Source: Thermococcus peptonophilus (GTDB lineage: Archaea > Methanobacteriota_B > Thermococci > Thermococcales > Thermococcaceae). Taken from it: a DNA stretch of 64,000 nucleotides. The translations under genes were made by a program, and so were the position numbers. Shown here piece by piece: positions 57,071-64,000 of the stretch. Under the pieces are notes generated by a model. The model saw only the letters and a program-made list of their open reading frames with translations. It searched no databases and had not been told where the DNA came from. Positions within the stretch are counted from its first letter, which is position 1. Each line of letters begins with the position of its first letter. The stretch spans positions 1,364,001 through 1,428,000 of the forward strand of contig NZ_CP014750.1 in the NCBI RefSeq assembly GCF_001592435.1, read 5' to 3'.

Positions 57071-57082
57071 CTTTTCCTTTTT
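57071..57082 (+). terminator. T-rich stretch after secY
   Basis: CTTTTCCTTTTT directly follows the secY stop and precedes a new TATA (CCTTTTAAG, 57089-57097) for adk, so a transcription boundary is plausible here. Confidence 0.35.
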
Positions 57083-57139
57083 GCAAAACCTTTTAAGCCC
57101 GGTTTTGATTATCCTTTGAGAGACCTCTGGGTGAGAGCC

Positions 57140-57730
57140 ATGCCGTTTGTCGTTGTGATCACGGGCATTCCGGGTGTGGGTAAAAGCACCATAACGAAGC
57201 TTGCTCTCAAGAAGACTAGGGCAAAGTTTAGACTCGTCAATTTTGGTGACCTAATGTTCGAAGAGGCAGTCAATATGGGGCTTGTAAAGCACAGAGACGA
57301 GATGAGAAAGCTTGATCCACTAACTCAGAAGGAGCTTCAGCTTAAAGTCGCCCAGAGGATTGTTGAGATCGCTCGGACGGAGCCAGTTCTGCTTGACACC
57401 CATGCAACTATTCGGACCCCGGCTGGATACCTTCTTGGATTTCCGAGGGAGGTTATAGAAATCCTCAATCCCAACTTCATAGTCATTATTGAGGCCGCCC
57501 CAAGCGAGATTCTCGGGAGGCGTCTTCGTGACCTTAAGAGGGATAGAGACGTTGAGACCGAGGAGCAGATAGCAAGGCATCAGGACCTGAACAGGGCCGC
57601 TGCCGTAGCCTATGCGATGCACTCAAACGCGCTCATCAAAATCATTGAGAACCACGAGGATAAGGGCCTGGAAGAGGCCGTAAACGAGCTTGTTAAAGTA
57701 CTCGACCTGGCGGTGAGTGAGTATGCTTGA
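57140..57730 (+). CDS. adkA: Archaeal adenylate kinase
   Basis: 196 residues, archaeal trimeric AdkA type. P-loop GIPGVGKST at 8-16, [11 protein letters not shown], and the C-terminal [19 protein letters not shown]. Keeps the adenylate pool balanced. GGTGAGAG precedes the ATG. Its end overlaps the DUF106 gene by eight bases. Placement after secY is conserved in archaea. Confidence 0.93.
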   Translation: MPFVVVITGIPGVGKSTITKLALKKTRAKFRLVNFGDLMFEEAVNMGLVKHRDEMRKLDPLTQKELQLKVAQRIVEIARTEPVLLDTHATIRTPAGYLLGFPREVIEILNPNFIVIIEAAPSEILGRRLRDLKRDRDVETEEQIARHQDLNRAAAVAYAMHSNALIKIIENHEDKGLEEAVNELVKVLDLAVSEYA

Positions 57731-58247
57731 GGGGATATACGCTTTCCTTGACAGCCTGTTTGGACCGTTCATAACGGGCTACCATCCCATGTGGGTCATT
57801 ACGGTAGCTGGAGCAATAATCGGTGGGACTTACACGTTGATTTACTACTTCTTCACAGATATTGAGAAGCAGAGACACATGCAGAAGCTTGCCAAGGAGC
57901 TTCAAAAGGAGATGCGTGAAGCCCAGAAGAGCGGGGACGAAAAGAGGATTAAAAAGGTTCAGAAGAAGCAGATGGAGCTTATGAAAATGCAGAGTGAGCT
58001 CATGCAGCAGCAGATGGTTCCAATGCTCCTGACGCTTCCCATATTCTGGATCTTCTTCGGATGGCTCAGACGCTGGTACGTCGAGGTGGGGATCGTTAAA
58101 GCTCCCTTCAACTTCTTCCTCTTTGACTGGTTCCATAAGTGGCAGCACTCGGCACTGCCGCCCGACCAGCTCGGATATGTCGGCTGGTACTTCCTGACCA
58201 GCTACGCGGTCGGTATGATACTGAGGAAGTTCCTTAATATGGGATAA
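57723..58247 (+). CDS. DUF106 membrane insertase-like protein (YidC/Oxa1/EMC3 superfamily)
   Basis: 174 residues: N-terminal helix (about 22-45), a positively charged coiled coil (about 50-95, [20 protein letters not shown]), then two hydrophobic helices (about 103-118, 150-168). This three-helix plus coiled-coil layout defines the archaeal DUF106 proteins related to Oxa1/YidC and EMC3, which help insert membrane proteins. Encoded next to secY and adk, in agreement. ATG at 57723, six bases after GGTGA. Confidence 0.85.
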   Translation: MLEGIYAFLDSLFGPFITGYHPMWVITVAGAIIGGTYTLIYYFFTDIEKQRHMQKLAKELQKEMREAQKSGDEKRIKKVQKKQMELMKMQSELMQQQMVPMLLTLPIFWIFFGWLRRWYVEVGIVKAPFNFFLFDWFHKWQHSALPPDQLGYVGWYFLTSYAVGMILRKFLNMG

Positions 58248-58256
58248 ATTTAAAAA
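58246..58256 (+). promoter_or_regulatory. TATA box before rpl34e
   Basis: AAATTTAAAAA overlapping the DUF106 stop, 33-43 bp before the L34e ATG at 58289; GAGGTGAGAG follows. Confidence 0.5.
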
Positions 58257-58288
58257 CGCTCTGCAAAATGAGGTTGCGAGGTGAGAGC

Positions 58289-58561
58289 ATGAAGCCCATG
58301 TACAGGTCAAGGTCATGGAGGAGGAAGTACGTCAGGACTCCCGGTGGAAGGACCGTCATCCACTTTGAGAGGAAGAAGCCTAAGATAGCTCACTGCGCCA
58401 TGTGTGGCAGGCCGCTCAACGGCATCCCGCGCGGCAGGCCGAGCGAGCTCAGGAAGCTTCCGAAGACCAAGAAGAGGCCTGAGAGGCCATACCCGAACCT
58501 CTGCCCGAGCTGCATGAGGAAGGTCATGAAGGCCCAGGTTAGGGCAACTATTACAGCCTGA
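58289..58561 (+). CDS. rpl34e: Ribosomal protein L34e (eL34)
   Basis: 90 residues. [20 protein letters not shown] start, four Cys in two zinc-type pairs ([18 protein letters not shown]). ATG at 58289 after GAGGTGAGAG. Confidence 0.94.
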   Translation: MKPMYRSRSWRRKYVRTPGGRTVIHFERKKPKIAHCAMCGRPLNGIPRGRPSELRKLPKTKKRPERPYPNLCPSCMRKVMKAQVRATITA

Positions 58562-58571
58562 AGGTGTTCCC

Positions 58572-59153
58572 ATGCCCAAGGGCTGCCTCGTCATAACCGT
58601 CAGCGGCCTAGCAGGGTCCGGCACAACGACCCTCTGCAGGAACCTCGCCAAGCACTATGGGTTCAAGCACATCTATGCCGGCCTTATATTCCGGCAGATG
58701 GCCAAGGAAATGGGTATGACCCTCGAGGAGTTCCAGAAGTACGTGGAGCTCCACCCTGAGATAGACAGGGAAATCGACAGGAGGCAGGTCGAGGCAGCCA
58801 AGGAGTGCAACGTCGTTATTGAAGGCCGTCTAGCCGGGTGGATGGTCGAGAACGCCGACCTGAAAATCTGGCTGGACGCTCCGATAATGGAGCGTGCCAA
58901 GAGGGTTGCGCGGAGAGAGGGCATCTCCGTAGAGGAGGCCTTCGTTAAGATAGCCGAGAGGGAGAAGCAGAACAGGAAAAGGTATTTAAACCTCTACGGA
59001 ATCGACATCGAAGACAAGTCCATTTATGACCTGATAATCAACACGGCCCACTGGGGCCCCGATGGGGTCTTCGCGATTGTGAAGGCCGCCATCGACCACC
59101 TTTCCCCCGTCGGTGACGCGGGGGAGAAAGAAAAAGAAAAGGAGGTGGGATGA
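58572..59153 (+). CDS. cmk: Cytidylate kinase
   Basis: 193 residues. P-loop GLAGSGTTTL near the N-terminus, DREIDRRQVEAAKECNVVIE and EGRLAGWM nucleotide-binding segments, archaeal short form. Phosphorylates CMP/dCMP. Lies between L34e and L14e, a conserved archaeal order; stop adjoins the L14e start. Confidence 0.93.
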   Translation: MPKGCLVITVSGLAGSGTTTLCRNLAKHYGFKHIYAGLIFRQMAKEMGMTLEEFQKYVELHPEIDREIDRRQVEAAKECNVVIEGRLAGWMVENADLKIWLDAPIMERAKRVARREGISVEEAFVKIAEREKQNRKRYLNLYGIDIEDKSIYDLIINTAHWGPDGVFAIVKAAIDHLSPVGDAGEKEKEKEVG

Positions 59154-59405
59154 ATGCCAGCTATTGAGGTTGGGAGGATTGCTGTTGTTATTGCCGGAAG
59201 GAGGGCTGGACAGAAGGTCGTCGTTGCCGACATAATCGACAGGAACTTCGTCCTCGTTACCGGTGCTGGCCTCAACAAGGTCAAGCGCAGGAGGATGAAC
59301 GTCAAGCACCTCGAGCCCCTTCCGGAGAAGGTCAACATCCAGCGCGGCGCTTCCGACGAGGAGATTAAGGCCGCCCTTGAGCAGGCTGGAATCAGCCTCG
59401 AGTGA
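59154..59405 (+). CDS. rpl14e: Ribosomal protein L14e (eL14)
   Basis: 83 residues with a KOW-type fold ([33 protein letters not shown]). Directly follows cmk with GGAGGTGGGA upstream. In many archaea cbf5 follows immediately; here two foreign-looking inserts separate them. Confidence 0.94.
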   Translation: MPAIEVGRIAVVIAGRRAGQKVVVADIIDRNFVLVTGAGLNKVKRRRMNVKHLEPLPEKVNIQRGASDEEIKAALEQAGISLE

Positions 59406-59488
59406 GGGGGCTTTCCCCTCACAATTCTCATTCTCCGTTCTGGTCTCTGTTCTGTCTTCAACCCCGATGATTTGCCTTTGTATCCAAT

Positions 59489-59497
59489 ATTTTATAG
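59489..59497 (+). promoter_or_regulatory. TATA box of the SDR gene
   Basis: ATTTTATAG about 35-43 bp before the ATG at 59532, giving the inserted SDR gene its own promoter. Confidence 0.5.
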
Positions 59498-59531
59498 CCT
59501 TGTTTTATAGCAAAAACTTCGGTGAGAGTCC

Positions 59532-60242
59532 ATGAAGACTGTCCTGGTTACTGGAGCCACTGGTGGCATTGGTATGGCGTTATCAGAGAGGCTCGCTGAG
59601 CAGGGTTACCATGTAATTGGCGTTGCGAGGAGAGAGGATAAGCTCAGGGAGTTATCTAAGGCCCTGAAAAACTTTGATTACATAGCTGCCGACCTTTCCG
59701 ACTCAGGAGCTCCAGCCAAAATCAGGGAGGCTTTAACGAGTATGGGGATAACAAAGCTCGACGTGCTCATAAACAACGCTGGTTACGCCCTCAGAAAACC
59801 TCTCCTAGAGCACTCTAATGAAGAACTTGAGAAAATATTCAGAGTGAACACATTTGCTCCTACCTGGCTTACGAAGGAGCTCCTCCCATTCCTCGGGAAG
59901 GGCTCAAAGGTCGTTTTTGTAATAAGCGGTGTTGCTTTTGTCAACGTCCCTGAAATCCCCTCATACTGCGCCACCAAAGGTGCACTCCACTACCTCACGA
60001 TAAACCTAGAGAAGGAGCTGGCGGAGCGGGGAATAAGCACGATTAGGGTCTATCCCAAGCAGGTGAAAAGCGAGTTCTGGAAGGGCAAGATTCCCAAGGG
60101 GTCAATCGAACCGGAGCAGGTAGCCGATGCGGTGCTCAACGGCATTAAAAAGAACAAGCGTGAGGTCTTTGTGCCCGGCTACCTGAAGCTTATTAAATAC
60201 CTGCCCAACTGGCCCGTCTTTACGTACCGCTTCAAGTATTAG
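59532..60242 (+). CDS. Short-chain dehydrogenase/reductase
   Basis: 236 residues, classical SDR. NAD(P)-binding TGATGGIG at 7-14, NNAG at 81-84, catalytic Ser 132, Tyr 145 and Lys 149 (YCATK). An Arg after beta-2 (VARRED) favours NADP(H). Substrate unknown. Own TATA and GGTGA site. It is inserted between L14e and cbf5 in an otherwise conserved order. Confidence 0.9.
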   Translation: MKTVLVTGATGGIGMALSERLAEQGYHVIGVARREDKLRELSKALKNFDYIAADLSDSGAPAKIREALTSMGITKLDVLINNAGYALRKPLLEHSNEELEKIFRVNTFAPTWLTKELLPFLGKGSKVVFVISGVAFVNVPEIPSYCATKGALHYLTINLEKELAERGISTIRVYPKQVKSEFWKGKIPKGSIEPEQVADAVLNGIKKNKREVFVPGYLKLIKYLPNWPVFTYRFKY

Positions 60243-60285
60243 GTGGATTTATAAAGAGGGCTGCAGTAGAGAAAACGGTGGGAGC

Positions 60286-60507
60286 ATGAACCTTCATGCC
60301 GTTATCTGGGAGGAAGAGGGAGTTTACGTCGTCAAGGAAGTGTTCACGGGGGTAACTACTCAGGGCGAGACGATAGAGGAGGCACTTGAGAACCTCAGGG
60401 AGGCAGTGGAGCTTTACCTGGAAGAGTTCCCCGAGCTCAAAGAGGAACTTGGGAAGATAAAGTTCGTGGGCGATTTCAATGTCGAGATTGCCAAGGCTCT
60501 CGGGTGA
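60286..60507 (+). CDS. hicB: HicB-like antitoxin
   Basis: 73 residues of the HicB partial RNase H-like fold (HAVIWEEEGVYVVKE, TQGETIEEALENLREAVELY). Normally binds and silences HicA. ATG at 60286 is preceded by GGTGGGAG, four bases upstream. It overlaps the HicA remnant by 29 bp. Confidence 0.8.
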   Translation: MNLHAVIWEEEGVYVVKEVFTGVTTQGETIEEALENLREAVELYLEEFPELKEELGKIKFVGDFNVEIAKALG

Positions 60508-60661
60508 AGAAGTAGTCAAAGTGTTGACGTCGAAGTTCGGCTTTAGAGTCTCGCGTCAGAGGGGCAGTCACGTCGTTTTAGTTAAATATGAAAACGGGTG
60601 CTTAATCTTGCTGGAATTTCAAAGGATGAATTTGTTGAGGCTCTTAAAGATCCGTAGGTGA
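60479..60661 (+). pseudogene. hicA: Degenerate HicA toxin
   Basis: The first 40 codons are a good HicA N-terminus (SRLPRLSGEEVVKVL, then RQRGSHVVL with the active-site His). The frame then turns into an unrelated LLEFQRMNLLRLLKIRR end. In the -1 frame the expected C-terminus appears as RVLNLAGISKDEFVEALKDP and stops at 60657. About 13-16 codons carrying the usual VPLH region are gone and the frame is lost, so the toxin is probably inactive. The antitoxin gene is intact. Confidence 0.65.
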
Positions 60662-60666
60662 TGATC

Positions 60667-61683
60667 ATGGCGAGGGACGAAGTGAGGAGAATCCTTCCCG
60701 CTGATATCAAGAGGGAAGTGGTTGTTAAGGACGAGAAGGCCGAGACGAACCCGAAGTGGGGCTTTCCGCCGGAGAAGAGGCCAATCGAGATGCACATCCA
60801 GTTCGGTATCATAAACCTCGACAAGCCCCCCGGGCCGACGAGCCACGAGGTCGTTGCCTGGGTCAAGAGAATCCTGAACCTTAACAAGGCCGGACACGGT
60901 GGAACTCTCGATCCGAAGGTCAGCGGAGTCCTTCCAGTTGCCCTAGAGAGAGCAACAAGGGTTGTGCAGGCCCTTCTACCAGCCGGAAAGGAGTACGTAG
61001 CTTTAATGCACCTCCACGGTGACGTTCCCGAGGACAAGATACTTGCCGTTATGCGGGAGTTCCAGGGGGAGATAATCCAGAGGCCGCCGCTGAGGAGTGC
61101 AGTAAAGAGACGCCTCAGGACGAGGAAGGTCTACTACATAGACGTGCTTGAGATAGACGGCAGGGACGTCCTCTTCAGGGTTGGAGTTGAGGCTGGAACC
61201 TATATCCGTTCGCTCATCCACCATATTGGCCTTGCCCTCGGTGTCGGCGCCCATATGGCCGAGCTCAGGAGAACGAGGAGTGGCCCCTTCAAGGAGGACG
61301 AGACTCTCGTGACGCTCCACGACCTTGTAGACTACTACCACTTCTGGAAGGAGGACGGAATAGAGAAGTACTTCCGGAAAGCCATCCAGCCGATGGAGAA
61401 GGCCGTTGAGCATCTGCCCAAGGTGTGGATAAGGGACTCTGCAGTTGCCGCTGTTACCCACGGCGCTGATTTGGCCGTTCCAGGCATAGTCAAGCTTCAC
61501 AAGGGCATAAAGAAGGGAGACCTTGTCGCGATAATGACCCTCAAGGACGAGCTCGTTGCACTGGGCAAAGCTATGATGACGACAGGCGAGATGCTCCAGA
61601 GGAGCAAGGGCATAGCGGTCGATGTGGACAAGGTCTTTATGCCGAGGGACTGGTATCCAAAGATGTGGAAGGATAAAGATTAA
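60667..61683 (+). CDS. cbf5: Cbf5 tRNA/rRNA pseudouridine synthase
   Basis: 338 residues. Catalytic Asp 82 in GHGGTLDPKVSGVLPV, LDKPPGPTSHEV near the N-terminus, RSAVKRRLRTRKVYYI, and a C-terminal PUA domain (AVAAVTHGADLAVPGIVKLH). Catalytic subunit of H/ACA RNPs with Nop10, Gar1 and L7Ae. ATG at 60667 after GGTGA; upstream GTG and ATG codons belong to the ribosome site. Confidence 0.96.
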   Translation: MARDEVRRILPADIKREVVVKDEKAETNPKWGFPPEKRPIEMHIQFGIINLDKPPGPTSHEVVAWVKRILNLNKAGHGGTLDPKVSGVLPVALERATRVVQALLPAGKEYVALMHLHGDVPEDKILAVMREFQGEIIQRPPLRSAVKRRLRTRKVYYIDVLEIDGRDVLFRVGVEAGTYIRSLIHHIGLALGVGAHMAELRRTRSGPFKEDETLVTLHDLVDYYHFWKEDGIEKYFRKAIQPMEKAVEHLPKVWIRDSAVAAVTHGADLAVPGIVKLHKGIKKGDLVAIMTLKDELVALGKAMMTTGEMLQRSKGIAVDVDKVFMPRDWYPKMWKDKD

Positions 61684-61687
61684 GCCC

Positions 61688-61703
61688 CTCTTTTCTTTCT
61701 TCT
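61688..61703 (+). terminator. T-rich stretch after cbf5
   Basis: CTCTTTTCTTTCTTCT after the stop, an oligo-T terminator candidate before the membrane-protein gene. Confidence 0.35.
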
Positions 61704-61714
61704 AGGTGCTTCCC

Positions 61715-62557
61715 ATGCAGGGGAAGATGGGTCTCAAGCTGATAATTGAGACCGTTGTTGGTATGATTTCCGTGTTCATGGCCCTCCTATTTTTGGGAGC
61801 CCACAGTGAGGGAAAGGCCATAGATGCTGGACTGCTCGTGATGATGTTCGCCCTTCTCCCGCTCTTCGGAGTTTCTGCTGTCTTTTTCATTGGCCGATAT
61901 CTTGGGAAGCACGGCTATCGGAGGGAAGACGTTAAGCGGCTCCACCTAATCCTTGAGGAGAACTGGGACAGGGGCAGGTTCGTGAAGGACGTGCAGGAGA
62001 TAATTGGTTACCACATAATAGCTTGGTATCTGCTCTGCATGGCCTTTTTCATGACTGGAAACGTTGTGGAAGCGGCAATTTCTGTTGTCGCCATATTCAT
62101 CAAGATTTTTTCATTCACTCCCCTCTTCCTCCTCATGTGGCAGTGGATAATAGACATTCCTTTCACTTTGTACGCTCTCGCCTCTGGAAAGGAATGGACG
62201 GTGACATCGGCTAGGGACGTCGGCCTGTGGATTATAAATGCCTCCCTGTTCAGTACCGGTTTGCTGGTTAGTGTCTGCTTTCTGGGGCATAAGTTAGAAG
62301 GCTCTTCCCTTGAGATGGTCGATGAACTTTTGAGGCTGGGCAGGAACGATCACATCATCAAAAACCTTCTCCTGCTGTCCGCTCAGAGTGCCGCCTTCGG
62401 TACCGTTGAGGCGTACCTCTTCCCGAAGCGGGGGAAGCTGGGCTTTCTTTTTCTTCTTGTCGTGGCAACTTTCGGTGCAGCTATTGCATGGGACATGCTA
62501 CGGGGAGTTCAGCCTTCCTTCATCTTTATAAACCTCTCACCCAATCTCCTACCATGA
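61715..62557 (+). CDS. Multi-pass membrane protein, unknown
   Basis: 280 residues, six or seven hydrophobic helices (starting IIETVVGMISVFMALLFLGA) and a short basic loop after the second (YRREDVKRLHLILEENWDRG). No motif was recognised. ATG at 61715 six bases after GGTG. Its stop overlaps the methyltransferase ATG (ATGA). Substrate or role unknown. Confidence 0.7.
   Translation: MQGKMGLKLIIETVVGMISVFMALLFLGAHSEGKAIDAGLLVMMFALLPLFGVSAVFFIGRYLGKHGYRREDVKRLHLILEENWDRGRFVKDVQEIIGYHIIAWYLLCMAFFMTGNVVEAAISVVAIFIKIFSFTPLFLLMWQWIIDIPFTLYALASGKEWTVTSARDVGLWIINASLFSTGLLVSVCFLGHKLEGSSLEMVDELLRLGRNDHIIKNLLLLSAQSAAFGTVEAYLFPKRGKLGFLFLLVVATFGAAIAWDMLRGVQPSFIFINLSPNLLP
62524..62533 (+). promoter_or_regulatory. 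TATA box of the RsmC-like methyltransferase
   Basis: CTTTATAAAC within the end of the membrane-protein gene, 21-30 bp before the ATG at 62554, consistent with a leaderless transcript starting near 62550. Confidence 0.45.
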
Positions 62558-63141
62558 GCCACTACTACTCAGAAGAGCCAAGCACTCCCCTTAAGACGAA
62601 GACTATCGAGGTCTGCGTCAGAGGGGACTGCTTCAAGTTCATCACAGCGAGCGGGGTTTTCTCCTTCGGAAAGCTCGACAGGGGAACGGAACTCCTCATC
62701 GAGAGCATGATCCTTCAGCCCGGGTGGAGGGTTCTCGACCTTGGCTGTGGTTATGGTCCTATAGGCATCGTTGCCTCTCGCCTTGTGCATTACGTGGTCA
62801 TGACGGATGTGAACCGCAGGGCAGTCAGCATAGCGAAGAAAAACTTAAAAATCAACGGCGTTAGGAACGCAGAGGTTCGCTGGGGGAATCTCTACGAGCC
62901 CGTCGCTGGAGAAAAGTTCGACTCCATAATCACGAATCCCCCGGTGCACGCTGGGAAGGAAGTCCTGAGGGAAATAGTTATAAACGCTCCACGGCATCTG
63001 AACGATGGTGGATACCTCCAGCTGGTCATCAAGACCAAGCAGGGGGCAAAGTATATTAAGTCCCTCATGGATGAGACCTTCACCGAAGTGAGAGAGCTCG
63101 CTAAGGGGAGCGGCTATCGGGTGTATGCCGGGATCGCCTAG
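62554..63141 (+). CDS. Class I methyltransferase, RsmC-like
   Basis: 195 residues. AdoMet motif I LDLGCGYGP at 61-69, motif II TDVN, and a catalytic NPPVHAGK at 128-135, the NPP variant of the RsmC/RlmG family that methylates N2 of guanine in rRNA or tRNA. Its last five codons plus the TAG (63127-63141) lie inside the 5' end of the tRNA-Ser gene. Substrate unknown. Confidence 0.82.
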   Translation: MSHYYSEEPSTPLKTKTIEVCVRGDCFKFITASGVFSFGKLDRGTELLIESMILQPGWRVLDLGCGYGPIGIVASRLVHYVVMTDVNRRAVSIAKKNLKINGVRNAEVRWGNLYEPVAGEKFDSIITNPPVHAGKEVLREIVINAPRHLNDGGYLQLVIKTKQGAKYIKSLMDETFTEVRELAKGSGYRVYAGIA

Positions 63142-63213
63142 CCTGGGATGGCGCGGGCCTTGAGAGCCCGTGGGCGTTAGCCCACCGGGGTTCAAATCCC
63201 CGTCCCGGCGCCA
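63127..63213 (+). tRNA. tRNA-Ser (anticodon UGA)
   Basis: 87 nt with encoded CCA. Acceptor GCCGGGA/TCCCGGC is a perfect 7-bp stem, followed by a D arm, anticodon stem CGGGC/GCCCG with loop CTTGAGA (anticodon TGA), a long variable arm TGGGC-GTTA-GCCCA, T arm CGGGG-TTCAAAT-CCCCG, discriminator G and CCA. The long variable arm and G73 agree with serine. The first 15 bases overlap the methyltransferase coding end. Confidence 0.95.
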
Positions 63214-63255
63214 AAATCCCTTATCGTTTCAAAGGGATGTGGAGGTGTATTCGTA

Positions 63256-63705
63256 ATGACCGAGAACTTTAGGCACATCGTCCGTGTTGCGGGAGTGGAT
63301 ATAGACGGGCATAAGCAGGTTAGGTGGGCCCTTACGGGCATAAAGGGCATCGGCATAAACTTCGCCACAATGGTGCTCAGGGTTGCAGGGATAGACCCGT
63401 TCATGAAGGCTGGTAACCTCACCGACGAGCAGGTGAAGAAGATCGAAGAGATACTCGCTGACCCGGTCGCCCACGGAATACCCGCCTGGGCCGTGAACAG
63501 GCCGAAGGACTACGAGACTGGCAAGGACATGCACCTCATCACCGCCAAGCTCGTTATGGCCTGGCGTGAGGATGTCAACAGGCTCAGGAGGATCAGGGCT
63601 TACCGCGGTATAAGGCACGAGCTCGGTCTCCCGGTTAGGGGACAGAGGACTAGGTCCAACTTCAGACACGGTACGACCGTCGGTGTGAGCAGAAGGAAGA
63701 AGTGA
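63256..63705 (+). CDS. rps13: Ribosomal protein S13 (uS13)
   Basis: 149 residues, archaeal length. [20 protein letters not shown], helix-turn-helix region and the basic end [24 protein letters not shown] before the ATG. First gene of the S13-S4-S11 group. Confidence 0.96.
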   Translation: MTENFRHIVRVAGVDIDGHKQVRWALTGIKGIGINFATMVLRVAGIDPFMKAGNLTDEQVKKIEEILADPVAHGIPAWAVNRPKDYETGKDMHLITAKLVMAWREDVNRLRRIRAYRGIRHELGLPVRGQRTRSNFRHGTTVGVSRRKK

Positions 63706-63715
63706 GGTGGTGTAA

Positions 63716-64000
63716 ATGGGAGACCCGAAGAGGCAGAGGAAGAAGTATGAGACTCCCTCTCACCCGTGGATTAAGGAAAGGCTTGACCGCGAGAGGGTCC
63801 TGAAGAGGAACTACGCCCTCAAGAACAAGAAGGAGCTCTGGCGCCACGAGACCCAGCTCAAGGAGTTCAGGCGTAGGGCGAGAAGGCTCCTCGCGGCCCG
63901 TGGAAAGCAGGCCGAGATCGAGAGGCAGCAGCTCCTCCAGAGGCTCTACAGGCTTGGTCTCCTTCCGGCTGATGCAGTCCTCGATGACGTTCTCTCGCTC
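63716..64000 (+). CDS. rps4: Ribosomal protein S4 (uS4), 5' part
   Basis: 95 codons visible and open at the window edge: [20 protein letters not shown] start and helical N-domain typical of archaeal S4. GAGGTGG lies before the ATG; ten bases after S13. Confidence 0.94.

Noticed and set aside
1-64000. CRISPR arrays, rRNA genes, complete IS elements, origin-like repeats
   Set aside because: No regularly spaced repeats, rRNA sequence, intact transposase with terminal repeats, or origin repeat cluster was seen on reading through.

Overview
The window is a contiguous piece of a hyperthermophilic archaeal chromosome, almost certainly a Thermococcales member (Thermococcus-like). The evidence is a full archaeal/eukaryotic-type ribosomal protein cluster (L3 to S4, with L32e, L19e, L34e, L14e, S4e, aIF1 and RNase P Rpp29), archaeal AlaRS, Cbf5 and Elp3, GGTGA-type ribosome binding sites, TATA boxes of the TTTTAAA/TTTATA type 25-35 bp before starts (several genes look leaderless), and families typical of Thermococcales (DUF257, near-KaiC regulator, MarC/SnatA transporter, AsnRS-like asparagine synthetase, Rnl3-type RNA ligase).

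Layout. 1-3.1 kb: a TrkA-type protein (partial), secD and secF, co-transcribed leftward. 3.3-13.5 kb: speD, a KaiC-like ATPase with its HTH/coiled-coil partner, an elp3-YkgJ-Nip7 run, nif3, a small secreted protein, a nuclease-like protein, alaS and three small orphan genes. 13.5-18.3 kb: a PLD-family lipoprotein on a cysteine-phased coiled coil, a large unknown secreted protein, hisS and marC. 18.4-22.8 kb: an AT-rich accessory block with a leftward operon DUF257 - methyl-accepting protein - DUF257 (the last frameshifted) and two zinc-ribbon/HTH paralogues (one frameshifted). 22.8-25.7 kb: two Na+/H+ antiporter paralogues and a CBS-domain protein. 25.8-33.8 kb: FAD oxidoreductase, TtuA-like tRNA thiolase, a surface-polysaccharide group (GT2 glycosyltransferase, small membrane protein, large multi-pass membrane protein) and a second PP-loop enzyme. 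33.7-39.9 kb: AsnRS-like asparagine synthetase, an orphan secretion-type ATPase, a class V aminotransferase, an MFS transporter, L10e and an RNA ligase. 39.96-42.9 kb: an accessory insertion with an archaeal ATPase whose start codon sits in a perfect palindrome, an unknown gene broken by an in-frame TAG, and a hairpin-rich spacer. 43-64 kb: the ribosomal superoperon, entered by a SPOUT-family methyltransferase and running through secY, adk, the DUF106 insertase homologue, cmk and L14e. It is interrupted by an SDR gene and a decayed HicBA pair, then continues with cbf5, a membrane protein, a methyltransferase that overlaps tRNA-Ser(UGA), S13 and S4.

Functionally, most of the window is core information processing: translation, RNA modification, secretion through SecYDF and the DUF106 protein, and aminoacylation. 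The novelty is in three accessory patches: the DUF257/chemoreceptor block, the ATPase/amber-gene insertion, and the heptad-cysteine PLD lipoprotein. Start codons were chosen from the spacing of GGTG-type Shine-Dalgarno sequences and from TATA positions. Functional names rest on motifs recognised by eye; no database search was run.
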